Of a DNA stretch of 64,000 bases, positions 17,460 to 25,360 are shown one piece after another. The translations under genes and the position numbers were made by a program. The notes under the pieces were generated by a model that saw nothing but the letters and a program-made list of their open reading frames with translations, was not told where the DNA came from and made no database searches. Every line of letters starts with the position of its first letter. The first letter of the stretch is position 1. Source of the stretch: Alphaproteobacteria bacterium (GTDB lineage: Bacteria > Pseudomonadota > Alphaproteobacteria > Rickettsiales > UBA1997); assembly GCA_021151765.1 (NCBI GenBank), contig JAGKWR010000010.1, forward strand, positions 8,563-72,562, read 5' to 3'.

Positions 17460-18839
17460 TTATTTCAACATTCCGCCAAAGCCACCAAATCCGCCAGCTC
17501 CTTCATGTTCCTTGATCATTTCTTTGATTTGAGAAGGCGAGATTTTGCCGAATTTTTTCATCATTTTTTGCATTTGCTTATATTTTTTGAGCAAACGATT
17601 TACTTCTTGAATGTTGCTGCCTGCACCATTGGCAATGCGGTGTTTGCGCGATGAATTTAAAATATCAGGATTGCGTCTTTCTTTTTTAGTCATCGACAAA
17701 ATCAAAGCTTCTTGACGCAGCATTTCTTTTTCAGCATCACCAAGTTTACTTACGTGTTCTTTGAGTTGAGACATTCCCGGTAAAAATTTCATCATGCTGC
17801 CAATGCCGCCCATTTTGCGCATATTGCGGATTTGCGACAATAAATCGTCGAGATCAAATTGGCCTTTTTGCATTTTTTTGGCTGACTTTTCCATTTCATC
17901 AGCGTCGAACATTTCTTGCGCTTTTTCGACCAACGAAACCACGTCGCCCATGCCGACAATTCTTGAAGCGATACGATCAGGATTGAACTCTTCTAACTCG
18001 TCAATTTTTTCGCCAACGCCGATAAATTTAATCGGACAATTAGTCGCTGCTTTCATCGTCAAAGCCGCACCACCACGAGCATCGCCGTCAAGACGAGTCA
18101 AAATTGTGCCGGTAATTTGCAATCTTTCGTTAAAAGTTTTGGCAACATTGATAGCATCTTGGCCGATCATCGCATCAACAACCAAAACTATTTCAGAAGG
18201 ATTGGCGATTTTTTTGACATCATCGAGCTCAGCCATCAATTCATCGTTGATGTGAGTACGGCCGGCGGTATCGAGAATTAAAACTTCATAGCCAAATTCT
18301 TTAGCTTTATGCAAAGCACGTTTAGTGATTTCGACCGGATTTTCACCGGCAATTATTGGCAAAGAATCAACCGCAATTTTTTGGGCTAAAATTTCTAACT
18401 GAGTTTGCGCTGCTGGACGATAAGTATCGAGCGAAGCAACCAAAACTTTTTTATGCGCTTTATTTTTCAAACGCGCGGCTAATTTGGCGGTTGTTGTAGT
18501 TTTACCAGCACCTTGTAAACCAACCATCATCAAAATTGCTGGTGGATTAACGTTTAAATTCAACTCGGAACGTTCAGAACCAAGCAACTTCACCAACTCA
18601 TCATGAACAATTTTAATGATCATTTGGCCAGCAGAAACGCTTTTAATTACTTGTTGGCCGAGAGCTTGTTCTTTAACTTTTTCAATAAAATCTTTGGCGA
18701 TTGGCAAGCTGACATCAGCTTCCAAAAGTGCGATGCGAATTTCGCGCATCGCTGTGGCTAAGTCATCTTCTGAGATGAATTTTTTGCCAGAAATTGTGTT
18801 AAAAATTTTAGTAATTTTATTGGAAAAATTATCGAGCAT
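17460..18839 (-). CDS. ffh: Signal recognition particle protein Ffh
   Basis: Ffh is the SRP54 GTPase that targets nascent membrane proteins to FtsY. The 459-residue chain has the N domain, the G domain with GLQGAGKTTTTAKLA (G1), DTAGR (G3) and TRLDGDARGG (G4 region), and the Met-rich M domain that binds 4.5S RNA and signal peptides (MGGIGSMMKFLPGM, then MQKMMKKFG). It starts 11 bases inside the end of ybgC. The SRP RNA gene was not seen in the window. Confidence 0.97.
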   Translation of the reverse strand: MLDNFSNKITKIFNTISGKKFISEDDLATAMREIRIALLEADVSLPIAKDFIEKVKEQALGQQVIKSVSAGQMIIKIVHDELVKLLGSERSELNLNVNPPAILMMVGLQGAGKTTTTAKLAARLKNKAHKKVLVASLDTYRPAAQTQLEILAQKIAVDSLPIIAGENPVEITKRALHKAKEFGYEVLILDTAGRTHINDELMAELDDVKKIANPSEIVLVVDAMIGQDAINVAKTFNERLQITGTILTRLDGDARGGAALTMKAATNCPIKFIGVGEKIDELEEFNPDRIASRIVGMGDVVSLVEKAQEMFDADEMEKSAKKMQKGQFDLDDLLSQIRNMRKMGGIGSMMKFLPGMSQLKEHVSKLGDAEKEMLRQEALILSMTKKERRNPDILNSSRKHRIANGAGSNIQEVNRLLKKYKQMQKMMKKFGKISPSQIKEMIKEHEGAGGFGGFGGMLK

Positions 18840-19233
18840 CGAACAGTTCTTTTAGTTTTTGAGGAATTTTTTTGGGACGATAAGATTCAGAATCAATACA
18901 CACAATCACTACATCCATCGCCGCTAGAATTTTTTCATCTTTGCGTACTTCTTGATGCATAATTAAAGAAGTGCCGGCCGTTTTAGTAACTTCTGCAGTT
19001 ACGGTGATTAAGTCGTCAAGCTTGGCTGGAAAAAGATAATCAATTTCGCAACGACGCACAACAAAAATTAGTTTTTCATCACGCACTAAGTCAGATTGTG
19101 AAATCTCTAAATCACGTAAATATTCCGTGCGCGCTCTTTCACAAAAACGCAGATAATTAGCGTGATAAACGATTCCTCCCGCGTCAGTATCTTCGTAGTA
19201 AACGCGATAATTTATCGAAAATTTATGCGACAT
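18829..19233 (-). CDS. ybgC: Acyl-CoA thioesterase, YbgC/hot-dog family
   Basis: This 134-residue hot-dog protein has the catalytic signature YYEDTDAGGIVYHANYLRF, with the active-site Asp, and the ERARTEYLR helix. YbgC hydrolyses short or medium acyl-CoA or acyl-ACP and normally sits at the head of the tol-pal operon; here no tol genes follow and it overlaps ffh and queD instead. The start ATG overlaps the queD end by 11 bases, so queD-ybgC-ffh-coq10-like form a continuous transcript. Confidence 0.9.
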   Translation of the reverse strand: MSHKFSINYRVYYEDTDAGGIVYHANYLRFCERARTEYLRDLEISQSDLVRDEKLIFVVRRCEIDYLFPAKLDDLITVTAEVTKTAGTSLIMHQEVRKDEKILAAMDVVIVCIDSESYRPKKIPQKLKELFDAR

Positions 19234-19642
19234 TAGTGTAACAATTAGGAGTTTCGTAAAGTTTAATAGCGACGCATTTTACTTCTTTATCAGCGAAAAG
19301 TTGTGGGCAAATTTCGGCAAAAATATGGTGCGCGATGTTTTCGGCTGTAGGGTTTTCTGCAATGTAGTAAATTTTTTGACCAGTTGTGGCAGCAATTTTA
19401 TCGCCTAAATCTCGATCTTTAATTGAAAGAATTGTGTTGTGGTCAAGATTGTTGTCGATCCAAGAACCAAGGACTTCGCGGATTACGCCGAAGTCAATTA
19501 CGCGACCAAGTGCGTCAAGTTCTTTAGCAACAAAAGTTGCTTCCAAAGCGTAACGATGGCCATGCAACATTTTGCATTTGCTTTCGTGATTAATAATTCT
19601 GTGAGCGGCGTCGAATTCAATTCTTCGTGTGCAGGTAATCAT
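19223..19642 (-). CDS. queD: 6-carboxytetrahydropterin synthase QueD
   Basis: QueD makes 6-carboxy-tetrahydropterin, the second step toward queuosine. The 139-residue T-fold protein has zinc-binding histidines in FDAAHRI and HGHRY, the QueD-type cysteine in CKMLHGH, the catalytic Asp-His pair in LDHNT, and the C-terminal ETPNCYTNV. It is first in a four-gene minus-strand unit. Its pathway partner queE lies 30 kb away; queC and queF were not seen in this window. Confidence 0.92.
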   Translation of the reverse strand: MITCTRRIEFDAAHRIINHESKCKMLHGHRYALEATFVAKELDALGRVIDFGVIREVLGSWIDNNLDHNTILSIKDRDLGDKIAATTGQKIYYIAENPTAENIAHHIFAEICPQLFADKEVKCVAIKLYETPNCYTNVA

Positions 19643-19719
19643 TGAAATTGATTTTTGTATTAGAAAATATGAAGTGCAATTTAGGTCGCCGACATAGAAT
19701 TATCAACCTCTCTTTAGCC

Positions 19720-20043
19720 ATGTCTGAAATTTTGAAAAAACTAAAATTTAATGCTGACGGATTAATTCCAGCAATCGCCCAAGATGTTGAAACTCAAGAA
19801 GTTTTGATGATGGCATGGATGAATGCAGAAAGCTTGAGCCTTACAATATCAAGTGGTTATGCTACTTATTTTTCGCGTTCTAGAAATCAATTGTGGAAAA
19901 AAGGTGATACTTCAGGACATTTGCAAGAAGTGGTTTCAATCACTGCCGATTGCGACTTCGACTGCATCTTGCTGCAAGTAAAACAAACGGGAGTTGCTTG
20001 TCACACTGGTGCGAAAAATTGTTTTTTTAACGAGATAAAATGA
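19720..20043 (+). CDS. hisI: Phosphoribosyl-AMP cyclohydrolase
   Basis: HisI opens the adenine ring of phosphoribosyl-AMP in histidine synthesis. The core is complete in 107 residues: QEVLMMAWMN, YFSRSRNQLWKKGDTSGH, and metal-binding cysteines in DCDFDC and GVACHTGAKNCFF. The start is set at the ATG at 19720, which begins the normal family N-terminus; an upstream TTG at 19642 would add 26 residues overlapping the divergent promoter region. No other his gene is near. It overlaps alr by 4 bases (ATGA), so it is coupled to a cell-wall gene. Confidence 0.92.
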   Translation: MSEILKKLKFNADGLIPAIAQDVETQEVLMMAWMNAESLSLTISSGYATYFSRSRNQLWKKGDTSGHLQEVVSITADCDFDCILLQVKQTGVACHTGAKNCFFNEIK

Positions 20044-21146
20044 ATCTTTCTTGGATTGAAATCAGCAAATCTGCACTTCTAAATAACATTTCCGCATTGC
20101 GAAAAAACTTACCAGCCAAAACAAAATTATGGGCGATGGTTAAAGCCAATGCTTATGGACACGGTATTTTGGAAGTTTCGTCAATAATAAAAAACAAAGT
20201 TGATGGTTTAATTTCTTATCATTTTGACGATTTAATTTCATTGCGGGAACAAAAAATAAATACATCGCTAATCTGCTTAGGACGTGTATTTCCGCATCAA
20301 ATTAAGGAGGCAATAAAACATGATATTGAAATAACTGTTGCAACTTTTGATTTGTTGCAAGCGGCGCAAAAAAAGAAATTTTCTCAAAAGTTAAGAATAC
20401 ATCTTTGTGTTGATACGGGTTTAGGTCGAGATGGTTTTGTTGCGGAGGATTTAGAAAAAATCATTGAGTTTTTGGCCGATAAAAAATTACGTCAAAATAT
20501 TGAAGTTATTGGTTTATTTACGCATTTTGCAGCGGCGGATGATCAAGACTTTGACAATTATACGCAAAGTCAGATGGACGTTTTGGAAGTGTGGAAAAAA
20601 TCTTTGGCAGATATTGGCTTAAAGCCGCAAATTCATGCCTCTGCTAGCTCGGCAACTTTGCGCAAAATTGCGACTGATCTAGATGCGGTAAGAGTTGGTT
20701 TAGCGCTTTATGGCATGTCGCCTTTTGAAAATAGAACAAATGAAAATTTACAGCCGGTTTTATCTTGGAAAGCTGTGGTTTCTGAAGTGAAAGAATTAAA
20801 GAAAGGCAGCGCCATTTCTTATGGATGTACTCACATTTTGAAACGTGATTCTAAAATTGCGGTGTTGCCAATCGGCTATTTTGATGGCATTTCGCGTCTT
20901 TCTTCTAATAAATCTCAAGTTTTGGTTAACGGTAAAAAATGCGCCCAAATTGGTCGCGTAACAATGAACATAATCATGATTGATGTTACTGACGTTGAAG
21001 ATGTGAAAGAAGGCGATGTGGCAACGCTTATTGGTTATGACGTAGAGCAAATTACCGCTGATGATTGGGCCATCTGGTCGCAAACTTCTAACTACGAAGT
21101 GACCACAAGATTAAGTGCGCTTTTGTTGCGCAGAGTGACTGAATAA
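20040..21146 (+). CDS. alr: Alanine racemase
   Basis: Alr interconverts L- and D-alanine with pyridoxal phosphate and feeds peptidoglycan synthesis. The 368-residue protein has the PLP lysine in MVKANAYGHG, the opposite-face catalytic tyrosine in AISYGCTHIL, the IHASASSATLR segment and the RVGLALYGMSP turn. Length is normal. It is translated with hisI through an ATGA overlap. Its stop codon merges with the left arm of a long inverted repeat. Confidence 0.95.
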   Translation: MNLSWIEISKSALLNNISALRKNLPAKTKLWAMVKANAYGHGILEVSSIIKNKVDGLISYHFDDLISLREQKINTSLICLGRVFPHQIKEAIKHDIEITVATFDLLQAAQKKKFSQKLRIHLCVDTGLGRDGFVAEDLEKIIEFLADKKLRQNIEVIGLFTHFAAADDQDFDNYTQSQMDVLEVWKKSLADIGLKPQIHASASSATLRKIATDLDAVRVGLALYGMSPFENRTNENLQPVLSWKAVVSEVKELKKGSAISYGCTHILKRDSKIAVLPIGYFDGISRLSSNKSQVLVNGKKCAQIGRVTMNIIMIDVTDVEDVKEGDVATLIGYDVEQITADDWAIWSQTSNYEVTTRLSALLLRRVTE

Positions 21147-21265
21147 ACAATATTGGAAGGGATAGTTTCGGGATAGTATTCAATAGCGAGCCAGACATTT
21201 GCGTTAAAAAAAGGCCCTGTTTTTTGGGTCCGCTGCCTTACAATACTATCCCTTCCAATATTGTT
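21146..21265. repeat. 120-bp structured element bounded by perfect 21-bp inverted repeats
   Basis: The 21 bases at 21146-21166 are exactly complementary to 21245-21265. Inside, a second GGGATAGTATT copy at 21170-21180 can compete for the right arm (GGGATAGT occurs twice on the left side), and a GGCCC/GGGTC pair around a T-rich loop sits in the middle. The element begins in the alr stop codon and ends before the lpdA terminator. It could be a palindromic repeat of the kind scattered in Rickettsia genomes, a small MITE-like element, or an mRNA structure. No other copy was found in this window. Confidence 0.6.
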
Positions 21266-21268
21266 AAA

Positions 21269-21298
21269 AATCCTTGGACATTTTAGCGTCCAAGGATT
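21269..21298 (-). terminator. Terminator downstream of lpdA
   Basis: AATCCTTGGAC at 21269-21279 pairs perfectly with GTCCAAGGATT at 21288-21298 around an 8-base loop. Read on the minus strand it lies 7 bases past the lpdA stop and is followed by TTTTTAAC, the form of an intrinsic terminator. Confidence 0.75.
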
Positions 21299-21305
21299 GA
21301 AAAAA

Positions 21306-22712
21306 CTAGGAATGAATCTGTCTTTTTTCAACTGCCATTGCAGCTTCTTTAACAGCTTCGTTATAGGTTGGGTGAGCGTGACAAGTTCTGGCTAAATCTT
21401 CAGAAGATCCGCCAAATTCCATCACAACTGCAACTTCGTGAATAGTGTTTCCAGCTTCACGAGCGATGATGTGAGCACCAAGAACGCGATCAGTTTTTGC
21501 GCAAGCCAAGATTTTTACAAAACCTTGTTCGTCAAAAGTTGCGCGGGCGCGCGAGTTAGCCATCATTGAGAATTTACCAACTTTGTATTCAACGCCAGCA
21601 GCTTTCAATTCTTCTTCAGTTTTGCCGACAGAAGCGATTTCTGGGTAAGTGTAAATTACGTTTGGAATAACGTCATAATTTACGTGGCCAGCTTGACCAG
21701 CAATCATTTCAGCAGCAGCAACGCCTTCATCTTCGGCTTTATGCGCCAACATTGGGCCAGTTGTTACGTCACCGATTACGTAGATGTTATCAACGGAAGT
21801 TTTCAAATGATGATTTTCGATGAAACCACGTTGGTTAGTTTTGATGCCAACATTTTCCAAGCCCAATTTTTCAGTGTTTGGACGACGACCAATCGCAACT
21901 AAAACTACGTCAGCAGTTAAAGTTTCTTTTGAACCATCTTTTACAGATTCAACTTCAACAGTTGCGCCTTTTTTATCTTTTTTCACAGATACAACTTTGG
22001 TTGAAAGACGGAATTTGAAACCATCTTTTTCCAAGATTCTTTGGAAATTACGAGAAACTTCCGCATCCATTGCTGGAGTGATTTTATCAAGGAATTCAAT
22101 AACCTCGATTTCAGCACCAAATCTGCTCCAAACTGAAGCCATTTCAAGGCCAATAACACCAGCGCCAATTACGATCATTTTGCCGGGAACTTTTTCTAAA
22201 TCTAAAGCGCCAGTTGAAGAGATGATAACTTTTTCATCCAACTCAACACCCGGTAAATTTGTAACTTCTGAACCAGTTGCGATGATGAAATATTTTGAAG
22301 AAATTTTTTCTTTTGAGCCGTCTTCTTTAGTGACTTCAATAGTGTTTTTATCAACGAAGCTGCCCAAACCTTCAATTGAAGTAACTTTGTTTTTCTTGAA
22401 CAAACCAGCAATTCCGCCGGTCAAACCTTTGACGATTTCGTTTTTGTTTTCGATTAATTTTTTAACATCAATTTTTGGTTTAGAAACTGCGATACCAAGT
22501 TTTTCGAATTGATGATTTGCATCATGAAATTTGTGTGAAATTTCAAGCAAAGCTTTTGAAGGAATACAGCCAACATTTAAACAAGTTCCGCCCAAAGTTT
22601 TGCGTTTTTCAACACACGCAGTTTTCAATCCAAGTTGTGCGGCACGAATTGCTGCAACATATCCACCAGGGCCACCGCCGATAACAACGACGTCAAAATT
22701 TTGTTGTGACAT
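21306..22712 (-). CDS. lpdA: Dihydrolipoyl dehydrogenase
   Basis: This is the E3 flavoprotein shared by 2-oxoacid dehydrogenase complexes; it reoxidises dihydrolipoamide and makes NADH. The 468-residue protein has the FAD-binding GGGPGGYVAAIRAAQLG, the redox disulfide GGTCLNVGCIPSK, the NAD site GAGVIGLEMASVW, the second FAD motif YVIGDVTTGPMLAHKAEDEG and the C-terminal catalytic pair HAHPTYNE. Which complex it serves cannot be told, because no E1 or E2 gene adjoins it. Confidence 0.96.
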   Translation of the reverse strand: MSQQNFDVVVIGGGPGGYVAAIRAAQLGLKTACVEKRKTLGGTCLNVGCIPSKALLEISHKFHDANHQFEKLGIAVSKPKIDVKKLIENKNEIVKGLTGGIAGLFKKNKVTSIEGLGSFVDKNTIEVTKEDGSKEKISSKYFIIATGSEVTNLPGVELDEKVIISSTGALDLEKVPGKMIVIGAGVIGLEMASVWSRFGAEIEVIEFLDKITPAMDAEVSRNFQRILEKDGFKFRLSTKVVSVKKDKKGATVEVESVKDGSKETLTADVVLVAIGRRPNTEKLGLENVGIKTNQRGFIENHHLKTSVDNIYVIGDVTTGPMLAHKAEDEGVAAAEMIAGQAGHVNYDVIPNVIYTYPEIASVGKTEEELKAAGVEYKVGKFSMMANSRARATFDEQGFVKILACAKTDRVLGAHIIAREAGNTIHEVAVVMEFGGSSEDLARTCHAHPTYNEAVKEAAMAVEKRQIHS

Positions 22713-22792
22713 TTCTTAAAAATTTAAAGTTAGTAAAGGTTAATTTCGAAAGAAATTGGATGATAAATCCTAAAACTTAAATCGTAAATTAT

Positions 22793-23908
22793 TTATTCAA
22801 TTTCTTTGGTAATCCAGCCACCGCCTAAAACGCGAGTATCTTGATAAATCACACAAGCTTGACCAGGAGTTATAGCGCGGGTCATAGATTTCATTTCAAC
22901 CAATGCTTCGTTATTTGGTAAAAATTTTACAACCGCAGGTTCTTCTTCATGATTAGATCGAAGACGTGCAAAGCTAGGAATTTCTTCGCTCAAGTTGATA
23001 TCGTCAGCTAACCAATTAATCTCGCGCATTTTGAGTTTTTTGTTTTGCAAAAATTTTTCTTCACCAACAAAAACAGTATTACTTTTTGGATCAATTTTGA
23101 TAACGTAAAGTGGATTTGGGTAAGAAATTCCAAGGCCGCGACGCTGGCCCAAAGTAAAATTAATAATGCCAGAATGTTTGCCTAAATTTTTGCCAGTTTC
23201 AATGTGGATAAAATCACCTTCACGAAAAGCTGAAGGACGATGACGACGAATAACTTCAGCATAATCACCGTTGGGCACAAAACAAATATCTTGTGAATCA
23301 GGTTTGTTAGCAACTTCCAAACCCAGGCGCTCAGCTTCTTGGCGAGTTTGTTCTTTGGTGTTTCCTCCCAAAGGAAAACGCAGAAATTCCAGCTGTTCTT
23401 TGGTGGTAGCGAACAAAAAATAACTTTGATCTTTATTGTCATCGACCGCTTTGTGCAGTTCAGCAGCGCCATTTTTACCGATTTTACGTTGCACATAATG
23501 ACCAGTTGCCATGCAGTCAGCGTTGAGGTCGCGCGCTACTTTTAACAAATCACGGAACTTCACTGATTGGTTGCATTTCACACAAGGAATTGGCGTTTCA
23601 CCTTGTAAATAAGAATCCGCAAAGTCGTCGATTACCGATTCGCGGAATAGATTTTGGTAATTCAAAATATAATGCGGAAAGCCGTGTTTTTCGGCAACAC
23701 GTTTAGCATCGTAAATGTCGGTTCCGGCGCAGCAGGCGTTTTTCTTTTTCAAAGTTTCGCCCATGTCGTAAAGTTGCAGCGTGATGCCGATCACGTCGTA
23801 GCCTTGTTCTTTCAACAAACAGGCAACAACTGAAGAATCAACACCACCGGACATTGCAACCACAACTCGAGTGTCTTTTTCTGGTTTGTCAAAACCCAAA
23901 GAATTCAT
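22793..23908 (-). CDS. mnmA: tRNA-specific 2-thiouridylase MnmA
   Basis: MnmA puts sulfur on U34 of tRNAs for Lys, Glu and Gln. The PP-loop is VVAMSGGVDSSVVACLL near the N-terminus; the catalytic cysteines are in IPCVKCN and QDICFV. The C-terminal part has the LGQRRGLGI and GQACVIY barrel features. The ATG at 23908 is preferred, as it gives the family's short leader; an in-frame start at 23959 would add 17 unusual residues. The gene is divergent from gltA. Confidence 0.93.
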   Translation of the reverse strand: MNSLGFDKPEKDTRVVVAMSGGVDSSVVACLLKEQGYDVIGITLQLYDMGETLKKKNACCAGTDIYDAKRVAEKHGFPHYILNYQNLFRESVIDDFADSYLQGETPIPCVKCNQSVKFRDLLKVARDLNADCMATGHYVQRKIGKNGAAELHKAVDDNKDQSYFLFATTKEQLEFLRFPLGGNTKEQTRQEAERLGLEVANKPDSQDICFVPNGDYAEVIRRHRPSAFREGDFIHIETGKNLGKHSGIINFTLGQRRGLGISYPNPLYVIKIDPKSNTVFVGEEKFLQNKKLKMREINWLADDINLSEEIPSFARLRSNHEEEPAVVKFLPNNEALVEMKSMTRAITPGQACVIYQDTRVLGGGWITKEIE

Positions 23909-24070
23909 CAAAATTATTTTTGAAATTAAGTTAGAGAATAAATCGGTGATCTGATTCAAAAATTTTTAACACAGATTTAGGTTAAATTTTTGATTTTAGA
24001 TTTAGATTTTAAGTTTAGAAATTCTGTCACCGCGATTCTAAAATCCAAAAACAAAAATTCACAAAATTAT

Positions 24071-25360
24071 ATGTCAGAATCTGCCAAACTTACCTTGCCA
24101 AATGGCAAAGAAATTATTCTTCCAATCCGCCAAGCTTCAATCGGTCAGGATGTAATTGATATTTCATCGCTTTACAAAGAAAGCGGCATGTTCACTTACG
24201 ATCCCGGATTTTTGTCGACAGCTTCTTGCGAATCAAAAATTACTTTTATTGATGGCGATCAAGGAATTTTAAGACATCGCGGTTATTCAATCGAAGAATT
24301 AGCAAAAAAAAGTGAGTATTTGGAAGTGGCCTACGCTTTGGTGAATGGCGAGTTACCAGATGCTACGCAATATAAAGATTTCCGCAGCGGCATCATCAGA
24401 AATATGTTGGTTCATGAACAAATCGGCATTTTATTGCGTGGTTTCCCAAGACGCGCGCATCCAATGGCAATCATGGTTGGATCGGTTGCATCGCTTTCAG
24501 CATTTTATCACGAAACTATGGATATTCACACTCCAGAAGGCAGAATGGATGTGATTTATAAAATTATTTCAAAAATGCCGACATTGGCTGCAATGGCTTA
24601 TAAATATTCAATCGGCGAGCCTTTGATGTATCCAAATAAAGAATATGGATTTGCCGAAAATTTCCTACATATGTTGTTTGATCGTCCAAACAATCAACAC
24701 AAAGTCAGTCCGACAATTGCTAAAGCGATGGAAATGATTTTCATTTTACATGCTGATCACGAACAAAATGCTTCAACTTCAACTGTGCGTTTGGCTGGTT
24801 CTTCTGGAGCTAATCCATTTGCGTGTATCGGTGCTGGTATTTCTTCACTTTGGGGCCCAGCTCATGGCGGCGCTAACGAAGAAGTTTTGGAAATGTTGCA
24901 AGAAATTGGCACGAAAGATCGTATTCCTGAATTTATCAAACGTGCTAAAGATAAAAATGATCCTTTCCGTTTGATGGGTTTTGGTCATCGTGTTTATAAA
25001 AATTACGATCCGCGCGCGGCAGTTTTGAAGAAATCTTGTGATGAAGTTTTGGGTGAGTTGGGAATTAAGGATGATCCGCTTTTGGCAATCGCAGTGGAAC
25101 TTGAGAAAATTGCGCTTAACGACGAATATTTCGTATCGCGTAAATTGTTCCCAAATGTCGATTTCTACTCAGGAATTATTTACAAAGCACTTGGCATTCC
25201 ATCAAACTTGTTTACCGTAATTTTTGCGATTGCGCGTTCAGCTGGTTGGATTTCTCAATGGAAAGAAATGATCGAAGATCCGGCTTTCAAAATCGGCAGA
25301 CCGCGTCAGCTCTATACCGGACAAGTAAAAAGAGATTATACCGAAATCAGTAAAAGATAA
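24071..25360 (+). CDS. gltA: Citrate synthase (type II)
   Basis: It condenses oxaloacetate and acetyl-CoA at the entry to the citric acid cycle. The chain from the ATG at 24071 is 429 residues, the normal size for the Gram-negative hexameric type; a further 27 residues are open upstream but look non-coding. Catalytic residues are in ILHADHEQNAST, GPAHGGANE and MGFGHRVYKNYDPR. Its stop shares one base with the start of virB4 (TAATG), so a central metabolic gene is coupled to a secretion ATPase. Confidence 0.96.
   Translation: MSESAKLTLPNGKEIILPIRQASIGQDVIDISSLYKESGMFTYDPGFLSTASCESKITFIDGDQGILRHRGYSIEELAKKSEYLEVAYALVNGELPDATQYKDFRSGIIRNMLVHEQIGILLRGFPRRAHPMAIMVGSVASLSAFYHETMDIHTPEGRMDVIYKIISKMPTLAAMAYKYSIGEPLMYPNKEYGFAENFLHMLFDRPNNQHKVSPTIAKAMEMIFILHADHEQNASTSTVRLAGSSGANPFACIGAGISSLWGPAHGGANEEVLEMLQEIGTKDRIPEFIKRAKDKNDPFRLMGFGHRVYKNYDPRAAVLKKSCDEVLGELGIKDDPLLAIAVELEKIALNDEYFVSRKLFPNVDFYSGIIYKALGIPSNLFTVIFAIARSAGWISQWKEMIEDPAFKIGRPRQLYTGQVKRDYTEISKR

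Noticed and set aside
17794..18255. 153-residue plus-strand frame opposite ffh
   Set aside because: Antisense shadow of the highly conserved Ffh GTPase domain.
21684..22512. Plus-strand frames of 72 and 230 residues opposite lpdA
   Set aside because: They mirror the codon pattern of the real gene on the other strand, with no ribosome site or family match.
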